A stretch of 64,000 nucleotides of DNA from Siderastrea siderea (lineage: Eukaryota; Cnidaria; Anthozoa; Scleractinia; Rhizangiidae): assembly GCA_964030785.1 (NCBI GenBank), contig OZ034967.1:53822765-53886764 (forward strand), written 5' to 3'. The notes below the pieces were generated by a model. It saw only the letters and a program-made list of their open reading frames with translations. It was not told the origin of the DNA and made no database searches. A program made the translations under genes and the position numbers. Positions 49,106 through 61,484 of this stretch are shown here, piece by piece; within the stretch, counting starts at the first letter, position 1; every line of letters starts with the position of its first letter.

Positions 49106-49959
49106 AGTTATGGCATTTTCTGTACAAACACAACTTGAAGCTATGGAATGGAAATAACTGAGAGGGTTTTGAATTCTATGAGCAAATGAGTTGACCTGTC
49201 AATTTCCATCATTCACATTTTGTTGATATTTAATTCAATTTTAATAATCAGAAAAGGCATTGCCTTGTTTTGAGTTAATCTGTTATTAGTGGGAAATGTT
49301 GACAATTATTTTAAAAGTATTTTTGTTCATCATTTTTCAAATGTAAACAGCCTTGGTTGGCATAATTTGGCCCACAGAAAGTGTTTCAAACAGATTCTAG
49401 TGTATCCAACAAAATTTCAGACCTCCTCTTTACATATTGTTTTTAAGTTTTTATTTTGAGTTTGACAAATTCAGGTCATGATCCACAGTTGCGTTGCTCA
49501 CTATACCATTCATAGTTGCCTGATTGCACAAATCTCAGGATGTTTCAGAAAAGGAATTCTATAACATCTCTACTTGATTAATTTCTCAATCATATTTTTT
49601 CTACTACTATTGCTGAGTGCTGTATAAGACAAACATTTTAAGTTCAAATTTTTGTTTGTATTTAACTGAAACCATTTGAATAGTTAAAAAACTGGAAATT
49701 TATAGTTACAATGAAATTTGAAAAGTGGCACCTACAGTTTTTACACTGTAATATGAATTGATTTTTGTCCATCATAAAGGGGCTGGCCAGTGAACACTAC
49801 CAGCATTGTGAACATCTGCACATGTGGCCTTAGTTTGTGTTTAAGAATATCAAGTTGTTGTTGCAAGGATCTTTCATGTATTGACAATGTTCAGCTGGCA
49901 AAGTTAATTAAAACTAAGTACAGCAATACATGTAAATAGGTTATAGCTTGAGTACTAAA

Positions 49960-51265
49960 TTAAAGATTCTTCAGTACTAATTGTGTGAGTGTTGTCCTCA
50001 CAACACTCCCTTCTCCTGCATCACAAGAGTAAATTGGATCAGGAGTGTTTTTAAACTGATCTTCATTTTCCTTCATAAGTTGAATTTGAGAGTCAACCAA
50101 GTCCTGATCAACATACATGTTATGCTTCTCACAATAATTATGTAACACAAAACATGCATAAATAATTGTTGGTATTGCCTCAAGTTTGAAGTCCACTTTT
50201 GTAGTGAGTATGGACCACCTTGCTTTAAGTCGGCCAAAAGCACATTCAATTTGGTTTCTGGCAGAACGCAGCATGTTGTTGAAAACAACTTGTTCGTTAC
50301 TGGTACATGTGTCATACTCTTTCATGCAGAAAGGAAGCAATGGATATGCTGGATCACCAATGAGGTAATTAGGTATTTTGACACCACCTGGAATTGGAGT
50401 CTGAAATGTACAGGGCAATTTATTGCTTCTTAATTTGCCATTGATGGAAGAATTGGCAAAAACCTTTACGTCATGGACACTTCCTGGCCACTTACATTCA
50501 ACATCCATGAAGGAGCCTTTATAGTCACACACAGCCTGCACACTTGATGAAAAAAAACTGCTTATAGCAGAAAAAATCTTGTGAGTTCTCTGACGGGCAC
50601 TGAATTGGAATGTGTGTCCCATCAATACAACCAAAAGCTTGTGTCATGCCAAATTTGGCTTCAAATTCTGCTACCTTCTCCCTCATACTTTCTTCATCTT
50701 CAGGTAGGTGGAGATATTTCGGGCCAAGATAGTTTGAAATAGCTTGACAAACCTCATTCACCACAGCTGATGCGGTGTTCAGTGCTATTCCAAAACTATT
50801 GGCCGTCATTCTCAGGGAACCAGTGTCTTTTAAAAAATACAATGCAATTGCCACTTTTTTTTCCGCACTCAGTGCCCTGTGGTTAGGTGACTTTGGGTTA
50901 GGTGAAATGTATGGCCTTAGCTCCGATACCAGGTTTACAAAAGCAGCCCTTGTCATCCTAAAGTTCTCTTTCCAACATTCTTCAGGTGCTACTCCCGTCC
51001 AGTTGTTTTTCCACCATAAGTCAGTTCGACCGGGTTTGTGCCAACAACTTCGTTTTTTTCTGTTCAAATTTCTCTGCTTCATTCGCTTAACATTTAAATA
51101 AAAATAGCTTTTCTTTTGCAACAAGCCAGCCCGGATTGCACTAATCTGCCTCTTTTGCTGTATTTTCCAAAGCAGCAGGACTCCATTGAGTTGTAGCAGC
51201 AAAGCTACGAGCGTAGACAACGCTACGATTGGCGCGAACGATATAACTGTTCGACGTGCCGCCAT
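49960..51265 (-). pseudogene. HARBI1-like DDE transposase with one frameshift
   Basis: Starts MAARRTVISF at 51265 (AAAGATGGCGGCA). The helix-turn-helix-like middle has KVAIALYFLKDTGSLRMTA. The catalytic Asp 1 is in FGCIDGTHIPIQCPSENS. The frame is lost in a run of eight A (plus strand, 50550-50557) where seven would keep it. The downstream frame (open from about 50634 to the stop at 49960) continues with VQAVCDYKGSFMDV, the second Asp in WPGSVHDVKVF and the catalytic Glu in NQIECAFGRLKARW. All three acidic residues exist but are split over two frames. A homopolymer error in the assembly is an alternative to a real mutation. Confidence 0.9.
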
Positions 51266-51470
51266 CTTTGTTTACCTTCTTGAATTTCGCGCCAAAACTC
51301 GTTCCCAGGGTCTTTGAGTTGTTTCGCGCCATTTTCGACGCTTTTTCATCTCGGTAACCGGGCTGAAATTTCCCATATGAACACACGACAATATTCATCC
51401 CGGTAACCGGGCCAGCCCGGTTACCGGGCTCATATGAAGAGGCCCTTAATCGGCTTTCCAGGGACCGGGG

Positions 51471-53368
51471 CAACCCAACACATCAACAACCTTTTTCTAA
51501 AGTAAGCAGGGGTTCCACTGTACTTCACAATTGATGACATTTTTTTCGTGCAGATGGTAAACAAGAGACATGAAATCAGTGTGACATTTCACCAACAAAT
51601 AATAATTGTTAATTATTTGCCGGAATCGAATTCGCTCACCCAGAAAATGTCCTAACCATCGAATGAGGAGTCATAAAACCGCCATAAGGCCGATCAAATA
51701 AACAATTGGTCGTCACGATATGTACATTGTGTATTTTTCGTGGGTCGGTCTCCTTTTTGGTGATAAAAGGCGTCATAAAAAATTCCCAATACGGAAATTA
51801 AGAACAGACGATCGTGAGCCACGGACGTTGGCCGGAAGTTTAATGTTTCTTTTGTTGGCTTGTTTTCTTATCCACAGCAAAGGCTGGAACTCTAATCCTG
51901 GTTTGCTTTTCAGTTGGTGAGTTATTATGAATGTGACGACGTCAAAATACATGAAATATAATGCGTCAAAATGGGAATATTCCAGCCTCGTATCCAGGCC
52001 TTACACGCTATAGAGCGACTGAAGGAGGCTTGGAACCGAGTGCGATACCTATGCGAAGCTCGTCAGGTGACGTCACAATTTGATTCCGCGCCCAGGACGA
52101 CTGTGAACGAGACTGGAAACAGTCAACTTCCCTTCAGAGCTGCGTGATACCAAGGTCCAATGAAATTAGAGGTTGTTAAGAGCTGCGTGGTATCCGCTTC
52201 CCTTTGCCTTCCTTTGGTCTCGAACGCCTATGTTGAAGTTTCGTAACGTTGCGTTTTTTCTCGCCAATAAAGGGCTCGGAGAAATGTTTGATAGTCGCGA
52301 ATTACTCTCGTGTATGATGTATCAAACCATGAAAAAAGTGTGGTGATTTTGATTCAGTTTTGAACGAAGTAATTGTTCAAGTTTCGGGCTCCAAATCCAG
52401 ATATTTGTTCAACATTCGATTCTAAGCCGATTCGTCGAGAAAAAAAAATCATAGTTTCCATTTTCGTATTTTTTTTGGGTTGTTATTATTTTTCTGGTTT
52501 AATTCATTGTTCGTTTGCGCTTCTTTGATAATCTGTCGTACCCAGATCTTCACCCAGATCTCGTTTGTATGTTCCGTGGAGGATCTGGGAACAAGATTTA
52601 AGGAACGAGGACTCTCAATAAGAATTTCAGTCAGCCAACAGTCGAGTAAAAGAAAGGAAAAGCAAAACTGCGATTTTTTCAAAACAAAGACGTTTGACTT
52701 GAATTGCAGACTGACTCATCAAGATATTTAACAGCACTCGGTGTGCTGTGAGGGCCCCACTATAAAAGCCGGTGTTAAATTGTAGCTTAGATCGAAACAT
52801 TCTTTCAGAGCTTTGCACTGATTTCGTGAGGTCGTCTACCTAATCAGAATTCAATGATTGCCACATCGTGTTAAACTGGACACCAAACGGAAGAGGTCAG
52901 TAGACAGATTAAAAGACACATAGACACCAATGGTTGACAAAGAGAGAGGATCATTTTTCGTGGAAGTCCAAGGCTGAAGTAGCACGAAAGGTGAAAATAG
53001 AACGGAACAGCGGTTATTTTGTCCGTGCCCTAATTATTGTGACGCTTGCCGCCCATGATATTTTCTGTGTGTAGGCCCAACTTTCGCGAGGCAAAAAGGA
53101 GGAAGGCTTTTCCTCTTACGCAAAGAAATGCCGTGGAAACGCTTGCCATACGCCGGCTAGGATAGCCTAAGACCAAGAAAACGTGCCCAAGTCACCTATA
53201 AACTTGATTTGGTTTCCCAGAAGCCACCCACGAATTTTGATTGGATAGACAAACACATGAAAGCATATCTTTCGAGCTTTAACGGCCACCTTTCCCCCTA
53301 GCTCTCAGCAAGGTGTAAATAAGTGCAAAAATGTTTTTCAGCTTCCAGATAGCTGTATTTCCGTTGTC
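51471..53368. other. Intergenic, no gene recognised
   Basis: Short frames at 51720-51920 and 52480-52731 have no family likeness or splice context. I see no transposon ends. Confidence 0.4.
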
Positions 53369-53374
53369 TTTATT
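53369..53374 (-). terminator. Polyadenylation signal of the PAN-EGF gene
   Basis: AATAAA on the minus strand, 40 bases past the stop codon at 53414. It is the only hexamer close enough for a short 3' UTR. Confidence 0.6.
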
Positions 53375-53413
53375 GTCCATTTCTAACTTCTCAAGGCTAA
53401 AATCGAAATAAAG

Positions 53414-56400
53414 TTAAACCTGCACTCCAAGCCACCACTGTGTTGTCGAGGCTGCGGACATTGCACACTGGTGTTGAGCAATCACTTCGTTGCCATAGTA
53501 TCCAAAATACTCCCTGTGTGGGTCGGTGACACTGTGAAACATTTCTGACAACTTACAGGAATTGTCCTCTAAGTGTGGATGATACCCTCCTGTCCACGTG
53601 TCTGCTGTGCAGTCTTCGCAGCCTACACCCGCCACTAGTACTCTCTCGTATAAAATGCATTCATCGGAATACGAAGTCCAGGATAAAATATCCAGAGTCG
53701 TGATTTTTCCTCTCAAGTAGTCCGCGTTGATGTCGGAGCTGTCTTTCTCGAAGTCACAAGTCGCTCTAAAATGAGTAGATCCTTGATTACGTACGAAAAG
53801 CATCGAGATTTTAGCCAGTCGAAAGTCAGTCCAATTCGGCGGACTTGCTTCATTTCTAGGGAACTCATAATCAAACGGCTGGTATCGGAAATACCAATAG
53901 TTTGAGAACGCAAACGATTCTATCAAGGTCCAGACAAAGTTAGGCTCAGAGCTGAAGTCGCAATAGGTCTGGAAAGAGCTGCCTGATCTCGTATCGTGAA
54001 TGGTATAAACTCCACTTGCCGCCTGAGGCTGCTTTGTTTTGACATCCAAACATGATGGCGGTGCATAAATTTCACATACTCTGCCATTGTAACCGAGAGG
54101 ACAAGCACAACTGAATTTGAATTTCACGTCGCTACAGAGCTCAGTACATGATCCGCCGTTTAAACAAGGGTTTGACCGACAACATCCGTTTAAACAGTTG
54201 TTTGCATCCTATAATAAACCAAAAACAAAAACATGTATCAACATCCTACTGTCTCGACCCTAACCCTTAACCCACCACCATACCCCTTCTGCAGTTGTCA
54301 ACACATAGACCCGAAACAACACTTCGTAATTCACTCACATCGAATGTAGTTCAATCGCCAAAAAACTGGTGAAAAATGTACGTAGAAAGTCAGCTTAATA
54401 ACCACGCAAACAACACCTCTCTAAGTACAGTGTTATTAGTGCGGTTGTTGAGCAGCTTTAACCCTTTCACTCCCAAGAGTGTCTAAAATCAAAATTCAAG
54501 ACAAATCTTAAATTTAATTTTGTAAAAAACTCAAATATAAATAGGACAATGTGAAAGTACTGCTGAAAAGGTTTCATTTGAATGGTCACACCGTAGGATT
54601 TCATCCATAGACTCAGAAGTTAGAATCATTTTATTGTCTCCCATTTGTGACTCTGGGCAGTTTTTTTTAGTTTGGTCTGTTATTTGACGCTTGAATTGCT
54701 CTGATTCGATGACATGGACCTGCGACGTATAGATTTCGTTTGAGCACAGTTCTTGAGTTCCTCAGTCCCACCCCGCCCTTGATATCTAGTTTGTAGAATA
54801 TTATTAAGTGGGTTGCTGCGTCGGAATTTGTAAGCGATATAAGTATGTGCTTAGGTATTTTTGCACAGCTAATTACTCACCCTTGAGATTTCAGAGTGCA
54901 TTAGAAGGGTCAATTAAAATGCAAAACTGATTTTTCAATTCGTCAGTTACCTTACGAGTTTTACATCGCACAGAATCAAGCGACGGGTCGGACTTTGAAC
55001 TAGTCCCAGGCTCTCGGGAAGCCTTCGATTGAAAACGGTCACGAGTTTTGAGTCGAAAATTTAAAGAGCGAGAACGAAAACTGTAAATTCCTCACAACAT
55101 ATCAAAAGATCGAAGCATCTGACCAAAAAGTGCGGAAGCTAAAATAAAATCGATCACGGTGGATAGCTTCCGAAAGCAAAAAACAACCAAATACCAGCAA
55201 CGGATCAAGTAGCTTTTCGACTGCGAATATTGCCCAGACAGAGCCTCAAAATGTATGGAATTTAACAGCAGAAGGACTTTTCAGCCATCCAACAGAAAAT
55301 CTAAGGCACTAGACAAAAAGTGCGGAAGCTAAAAATTAAGTTCAATGTATGTATTGATAATAGCAGTAAAAAATAAAAACATACTTGTTGTCCGTCAGGT
55401 AGCCTTTTTCTGTTGAAATTTTCCTACTATTTGGCATTGGGGCGCGCGATAAATACTGCAAATACAAAAGCTGCACTGCTGCAGTTTTCACCTCCATCGA
55501 TTCCATTTTGGCCGCCATTTTGAAATACAAGAGAAATCACCATAGCAACAGTAAGTTTAGTGACCAGGTTTCGCTTTGCTGGTCAAATCTAAAGGCCTGG
55601 TTGTCAAGTATTCCCGCGAAAGTGGCAAAACTTGTTTTGCTGATGTGTGCAAAAATACGCGATCAGCGCACCAAAAGGATAGTTTTACAGTTTTCTGAAG
55701 GAAAAAATACTGATATCATTTTAAGGAAAACTATTCTTTTGCCTTTTCTTTTTTCTAAATTTAGAAAGGGGATCCTTAAAGAAACAGAGGTCATAAAGTA
55801 GATTAAACTGTTTCTCAAATATCAATTTGAGTGTTAAATTGCACTCAAATTATGCTTTTAGTGACAGAAATGGTGAAAGAAAATTGAAGAGGAAAATTTT
55901 AGATTTTGAAGAACTGTCTTAAAAAAGACACCAAGAGGCAGGCAATGGCTAAGTTGTTGGCAAAGCTTTTTTAAAAGAGTTATCATAAGTGGCAGAACAA
56001 GATGATATGAGGTTAAAAATTTCTCACACTTTAAGTTCCATTCTTCCCCCCCCCCTCCCCCATCACCTTTCTACTCTAGGCCCACACCCCCATGGAGAGA
56101 CTCACTAGACAGTAATAATTTATATTCCATATTAAGACAATGCTTCAGGTATTCCAACACTCTACAAGACTTAAGTTAAAGTTAACTTCTAAGATTTGAA
56201 TGTTTGGGGTTTTTTTAACACAAAAGCAACTGGAGTCAGTCTAGCACAAGTGTCAAAAAGTATTAAAAAGCTGGATACCATGTAATCATGCAAATATCAG
56301 TCCCATCTGCTGACTTCTTCAAGCTAGCCAATATAATGTAAATATGTTATATCACTTTATGCATATTGTGACTGGCTCTGTCACATAGCTTGTGTAAATG

Positions 56401-59400
56401 GAAAAGTAATTCAATTAGATGTCTTTTTTTTTTTACAAAACATTACAATTTTCTTTTCTTTTTTCCAGACCTTATATTTTTCATTGTTTTCAAAGTTTTA
56501 GTCTTAGGGTTTTTCCATAACATTTTCCCTTCGACAATACCTTTACCTTAAATTATTCTCTCTTTATCTTACTGGTAAAGGGAGAAAACTTTTGTTGCAC
56601 CACAAATCAATGGGAAGTAGAAAAATAAACTGACAATAAACAGCTCACATTAAAGAGCAAGAATAATTTTTATTGTAAAACTTCAGGCAATGCATTATCC
56701 TGTTGAAGTACTGGGGTAAAATTATTTATATTGATTTGAAATTCCAGAGGACTCTGTTAACTCGCTTGTGTGTATCCCCATTATGTAAGGTGAACAGCAT
56801 TTCTAAACCATCACAACTGACAGGCAAACTTTGAACAGGTTAGTTTTAGAAGTTTGCAGTTTAAAACTGGATATTCCTGCCAGATTCAAACCCAAGCAAA
56901 TTAAACCATAACACTATTAACAGTTTTGAGTTTTTAAGACTAATCAGGTTTCAGAGTTTGGTACCATTAGTGAGTTTCCTTCAATCTTCTCAGGTGATAA
57001 ATTAAAAACAAAAACAGAAAAAACTCATGGCTTGACTGACTGGTTTCATTAAATGATATGTAGAAGCAACAGTTTCTTTTAACTTCTCCTAAAGATGGAC
57101 AAATGATTCTTTATGGTTGAGGTCCTGTGGAAAAATTGGCAACTGACTACAAGTGCTTCAATTAAATCCGACTCCTTAATTGAATCAGTTGTTTCAGCAG
57201 TCCATTTAATGATTCTTCTTTTCTAAATTCACCAGCTAGTCACCTGTGTTACAAATAAACAAAACTACAATCAGCAGATGAAACATCCATTGTTAGAACT
57301 ATTAAGTTTAACTCCCATCTAAAACTATACAAATAATTCATCTTTCTAAGCCTTTTAAAAGGTAACCATAAGTCTTCAACAGATGCAAATTTCTAACAGA
57401 AATTTTTAAAGCATTTATTTTTGGTTGCAAATTCCTACACTTCACATAAAATCACATGTCTTAAAACGATTATACATTTCTTTTTCATAGTCTTCCAAGC
57501 ACTCCACAGTTGTAGTATTAAAACTGTGAGCTAAATCACTTGACCTTAACTTACAGAGGATATATTCAAGTAATTTATAATTAAGCTTATTTTAAAGCTT
57601 ATTATGTCAGCCAATGTGAAGTATTGAATTATATTTATATTATTAAATTTCACAAGTCGTATTCTTCCTAAAAGATCGCCATTCTGAACGTCGCTAATTG
57701 CTGCTATAAGTTTATCACACGGCAGCACGACTTTAAGCTTAAGTTTTAAATCCGACAAAAAGCTTAAGAAACATAAAATCGTTTGCACACGTGAATTTAA
57801 CCGTTCGATAAACAGTACAATACATTCACTTACCGGCAAAAGTTATTTGTAAAACATCCTTTTCTTTACAAGGCCTCTTCTTATGAACAGCGCCTATCTT
57901 CCGAGCTTTATTGCAGCAGTTGTCACCCTTTCACGAGCCAAAACGAAGACCGTGGAGCTGTTTGTTTACCTTTGCTCGGACGCCATTTTTCTTTTCATGT
58001 GATCTATTTGTGTCAAGGTCATGGAAGGTCACAGCCAGCTAGCCAATTGCGTGTGCGGAAAAACAATGGCATTGTTTAAGCCATGGCGCTACCTAGTTTC
58101 CAAGCCCCCCAATTTGGATGTCGCAAAAGAAGCGGGAATTCTGTGCGATGATCAGTTGCGACCGTTTCTCGGTCATAGTCAAGACTTTATTTGTCTTTGC
58201 ACAGTTATCACCACAGTTACGTAAGTTTTTCGTTTTATACTTGCACTCATCGTCGTATGTTGTAGTTATTTTTTCGCTTGTAGTTTTTTTGTTTTTTAAG
58301 CTGTATGTGTTTTCTTTCAGTTGGTTCCCATTAAATTTTCAAAGTTAAAGCGAATCAAAGTCTGGTGGTTTGTTTTCTTTCGACATGTAGCAAGCGTTTA
58401 TACTGCTGATACATAGATCATAAAACTAGGGCTCATACCCTAAGTAGGGTGATCAAGGATTGGCTTTTAGGAATCGATTTAAGCCACAGCCTCGCTTACA
58501 ACTGTTGCATGTGGTATTCTAGCCCGCATGTCAAAATCGTGTACAATTCTGGTCATTGGACATTGCTGACGGATATGATTATCGTTGGGCTTTTAAACAC
58601 CTGCTACATATTTCGCGACGTAAGCAATTCAGCATAGGTTTGAAACAATTCTTGCTGTAGCTATGGCGCAAGCAGGTCGCAGGTGACAGAGAGGCAAGCT
58701 TAAATCGGCTTTCCAAACAGCGGCGCAGTTTCCGTGGAAACGACATATGCTTCAGTGATACGATGCGTCACTGGGCACGTGATCGCTCAGGGGGTCGCTT
58801 GCGATAAACTCGGGGTCAGAAGCTAAAAAGGTCGCTAATGATGACAAATGGGTCATTACGTGACACAATGGCACTGCACGAGCCGTTATAGAATCTTGAG
58901 GGTCAGTTCTCTGTAAAGCATCAGGGAGTCTTCACGCATCCAAAAAAATCCTCACGAAGACGATGTATAGCTAATAAATGAGTTTAATTTCTAAATCATT
59001 CTTTTCATTTGCACTATGTTGCTTTACTAAGTGAAACGGAAATAGAGCCTGATTGCGGGTTCAGTACAGGCTTTCCCGAGAAATCGTTTCTGCAATTTCA
59101 GTCAAAGGTCGTTTGTATCTTTTTATTAAAGTCATTGTGATAAAACTACTTTTTTTCCTTTCTTCAGGTAAAATTTCCTGTCAGAATATATTTTGGTGTC
59201 TCAAATGTATCATCCTCGGTCTCTCTTCATTCTTAAAATTCTTGGTCAGTTTTTCTCTTATAACTGTTGACTTTCTCGAATTATAAATTAATTAAACATG
59301 AATCTACTAGAAATAACTACAACCATCTGCTTGCAAGCGTCGACAGTGAAGTCCACTCGGCAGGGACTGTCCGAAAAATAGAAACAGTGTCTACGTCAAG

Positions 59401-60720
59401 CAGTGTACAGGTGGGAATTGTTTAAAGACAATGAACGAAGTACTCGAAAAACCACCCGAAAGGTGAATACTATCAAAGATATTCTAATATCCGAACGATT
59501 GCAAAAGCAGTTGGAGAATTAACTTTTTAATGTGTCTGGTTATGTCAGGGTATTTGTCCTCCGACTGGTGTAAAGTGTTTTGTTAAGTGTTACACTTGGT
59601 TGAGTCAAGTTTGACTTATATTTTTTGGACGAACAACTTGTCGTAACCGGCAATTGAAACAAAATATCTTCAGTGGAAGAGGAATAGCACAAATCCCAGC
59701 AATGGCTACCGTGGTCTCTTCAGTTAAAAAGGGGCCGTGAAATCCATTTCTAGTATAACTTTAAAACGCTTAAACACATACTGAAATCAAAGGAAACTCA
59801 GAAATAATGGTTCAGTTTTGTCTAAAAAGCCTTAACTAGCCTTAAGAGCCTTTGGTCACGGATGGCCAGAGTGGAAATAGATTGCAACTTGAAAGAATTG
59901 GGCCAATGATTTCTTCCCTTGCTCCTTAGAAAAATCGCTAAAACTGATTATGGTTTGTTTTCTCTTTGCGAAAATCACTTGACATTTTCCTCTTGATGTT
60001 GTAGGAGATTTCAATTTCAGCACAGCTTTGGCAGTTTCGGCTGTTCATGACAAGAAGGTAGATCAAAAACTAGGTGGTGTAGGTAGTATTTCAGTGAGTA
60101 AATGTAGATCCAAGTTTGATGAACCTTTGGCGACCGAGGAACATTCGAGATATCCTGGACGTATGACGTTCGTGCAGAATTATTATGTTGCTAAATTAAA
60201 GTGATTGTTTCGGTTTGTTTTGTCTTTGTTGGGTAAAAAATGAACCGAAACACAACAAAGCCAAAAAGCCAGATTTTCAAAAATCAGGGCGACGCACCCG
60301 TTTACGAGTAATTTCTGCGAAACTTATAGATTTGAACTTGACAATCGATCTTAGCAAAGTCACTCACCTGCTGCACAAATTCCTGTTGGATATCGTAATA
60401 GTTGTATCCCGCCATCTCTTGGAAATCATTACCAGCTGTGGTCCTGTCGTCCTCCAACAACTCACACTTTGAGCTCTGAGTCTGGAACGCAAGGCACCTG
60501 CAGTCGTTGATGCAAGTTCCAAAACACTCGCGGTCAGTTTTGCCGCTGATATTTCTATACGAATGCCCTACAAGGGCAGAGTCTTTCTGCACGTGTAACG
60601 TTGGGTCGAAATTCCCCTTGTAGCATGTTCCATGACAGTAAAATTGAGATGCTGTCGTCATGAAAACAAGTCGGCAGAGAAACACAGCAGTGTGAAAAAG
60701 AAAGGATTGTAAGTTCATTC
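53414..60720 (-). CDS. Secreted PAN/apple-EGF-fibrinogen-like protein
   Basis: Coding exons 60368-60718 (ATG at 60718) and 53414-54208 join in phase 0 across a 6.2-kb intron, 381 aa. An acceptor (CATTGTAG) ends at 60721 and a donor AGAG|GTAAGT lies at 60892, implying a 5' UTR exon upstream. Residues 1-24 form a signal peptide (hydrophobic FLFHTAVFLCRLVFMTTAS). A PAN/apple domain follows, with GKTDRECFGTCINDCRCLAF and CELLEDDRTTAG. The second exon opens with an EGF-like module (NPCLNGGSCTELC, CACPLGYNGRVCE). It then has a fibrinogen-type start (CLDVKTKQPQAASGVYTI, FQTYCDFSSEPNFVWTLIES) and a diverged Cys-rich C-terminus ending TTQWWLGVQV. I recall many anthozoan paralogues with this order. Probably an extracellular binding or matrix protein; ligand unknown. 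Confidence 0.82.
54462..54640. mobile_element. Right-truncated copy of the CCCTTTCACTCCC MITE
   Basis: Left end TTAA then CCCTTTCACTCCCAAGAGTG, identical to the element at 31222. Internal TTTCATTTGAATGGTCACA is shared. Similarity fades near 54625 and the right end is absent. Within the PAN gene intron. Confidence 0.8.
55380..55530 (-). other. Possible unannotated first exon with ATGGCGGCC start
   Basis: On the minus strand AAAATGGCGGCCAAAATGGA opens a short frame (MAAKMESMEVKTAAVQLLYL onward) that reaches a donor-like AACAA|GTATGT near 55381. Start context resembles the other ATGGCGG genes here. No continuation was found, so it is a weak candidate inside the PAN intron. Confidence 0.25.
57834..58221. 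other. Possible divergent transcription start inside the PAN intron
   Basis: Minus strand: a strong donor GCCG|GTAAGTG at 57834. Plus strand: an ATG at 58021 opens a frame (MEGHSQLANCVCGKTMALFK onward) to a strong donor GTTAC|GTAAGTTT near 58220. The 180 bp between them contain CGCCATTTT. Neither side could be continued into further exons or matched to a family. A nested gene or lncRNA pair is possible. Confidence 0.3.
58350..60367. other. Remainder of PAN gene intron, nothing recognised
   Basis: AT-rich, with short frames only (58449-58637, 59053-59286). No transposon ends or RNA gene seen. Confidence 0.4.
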
Positions 60721-61484
60721 CTACAATGAATCAATGAAATCATAAGTCACAATTCTGATTTATTATGCTTTAGTCCTTTTGTGTTACTTTTACCAAAAAC
60801 TCAATTCTCACAAAGACGGGATATGAAAACTCTTCGCCCTTTGAATGCGTCAGTAGAAATCAAAATTCTATGGTCACAACAATAAAACTTACCTCTCTGA
60901 TTTTGCATTTGGTGCCTTGACACAGCAAGCGCTAGCCCTAGATTGGTCGTATGCTATACTGAGAATCAGGACGATCAGTGTGTTAATCAGTGAGTGCTTT
61001 AAAATAAACCTGAAGGTACACATCAAAGGCGAAACTAGGATTCATATTCGGGTTGCAGCCTGGTCGACTGAGAAGACTCGCTCGTGATGTATTTGTGGGA
61101 CTGCGTAGTTAGTCTAATGTTTATAAGTTAGGTAACTTTAATGAAACAATAAAGATTAATCCAGAAAGCTCAGTTTGAGATCATTAGAGATTTGCCTCCC
61201 ATAAAGGGCTAATATAAACTGCTATTCTGTTGCAGTTAGTGTGAGACCAGCTTGTTAGGGTGACGCAACGCAACACTGTTTTTGTTTTTAACACCACTTT
61301 ATAAGCTCAGTTTGCATTAGCAACCATTCCACTGTCTAAAGAGTAAGAAGAAGTTAGATACTATTCTTTGGAAACTTTTGGATTAAGAAACGTTCAGTGT
61401 TTGTATACGGGTTAGCACGTTATGCACGTCAACCTTTTAATTTATTTCTCCTTATTATAACAGTGCATTCAGTGGAACACTTAA

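Larger units (their letters stand above)
47759..51445. mobile_element. Full-length PIF/Harbinger transposon, 3,687 bp
   Basis: Terminal repeats GGGCCTCTTCATATGAGCCC and complement are followed by GGTTACCGGGCTGGCCCGG-type subterminal repeats. The 3-bp target duplication TTA lies at 47756-47758 and 51446-51448, the PIF/Harbinger signature. It carries the two genes expected of the superfamily, transcribed towards each other: a Myb/SANT-like protein (plus) and a DDE transposase (minus). 49106-49959 between them holds 3' UTRs only. Confidence 0.93.
45725..51470. mobile_element. Outer inverted-repeat element carrying nested transposons
   Basis: The ends CCCCGGTTCCTGGAAAGCCG and TAATCGGCTTTCCAGGGACC (followed by GGGG) pair over about 24 bp. 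Removing the Harbinger insertion (47759-51445 plus one TTA) leaves about 2.06 kb, which itself contains the 621-bp TTAA MITE. GCTAATC and TTAATC words repeat near both ends. No transposase of its own is recognisable and no clear target duplication was read. Confidence 0.72.

Noticed and set aside
50186..51101. Plus-strand frames opposite the transposase
   Set aside because: Antisense shadows of the DDE transposase.
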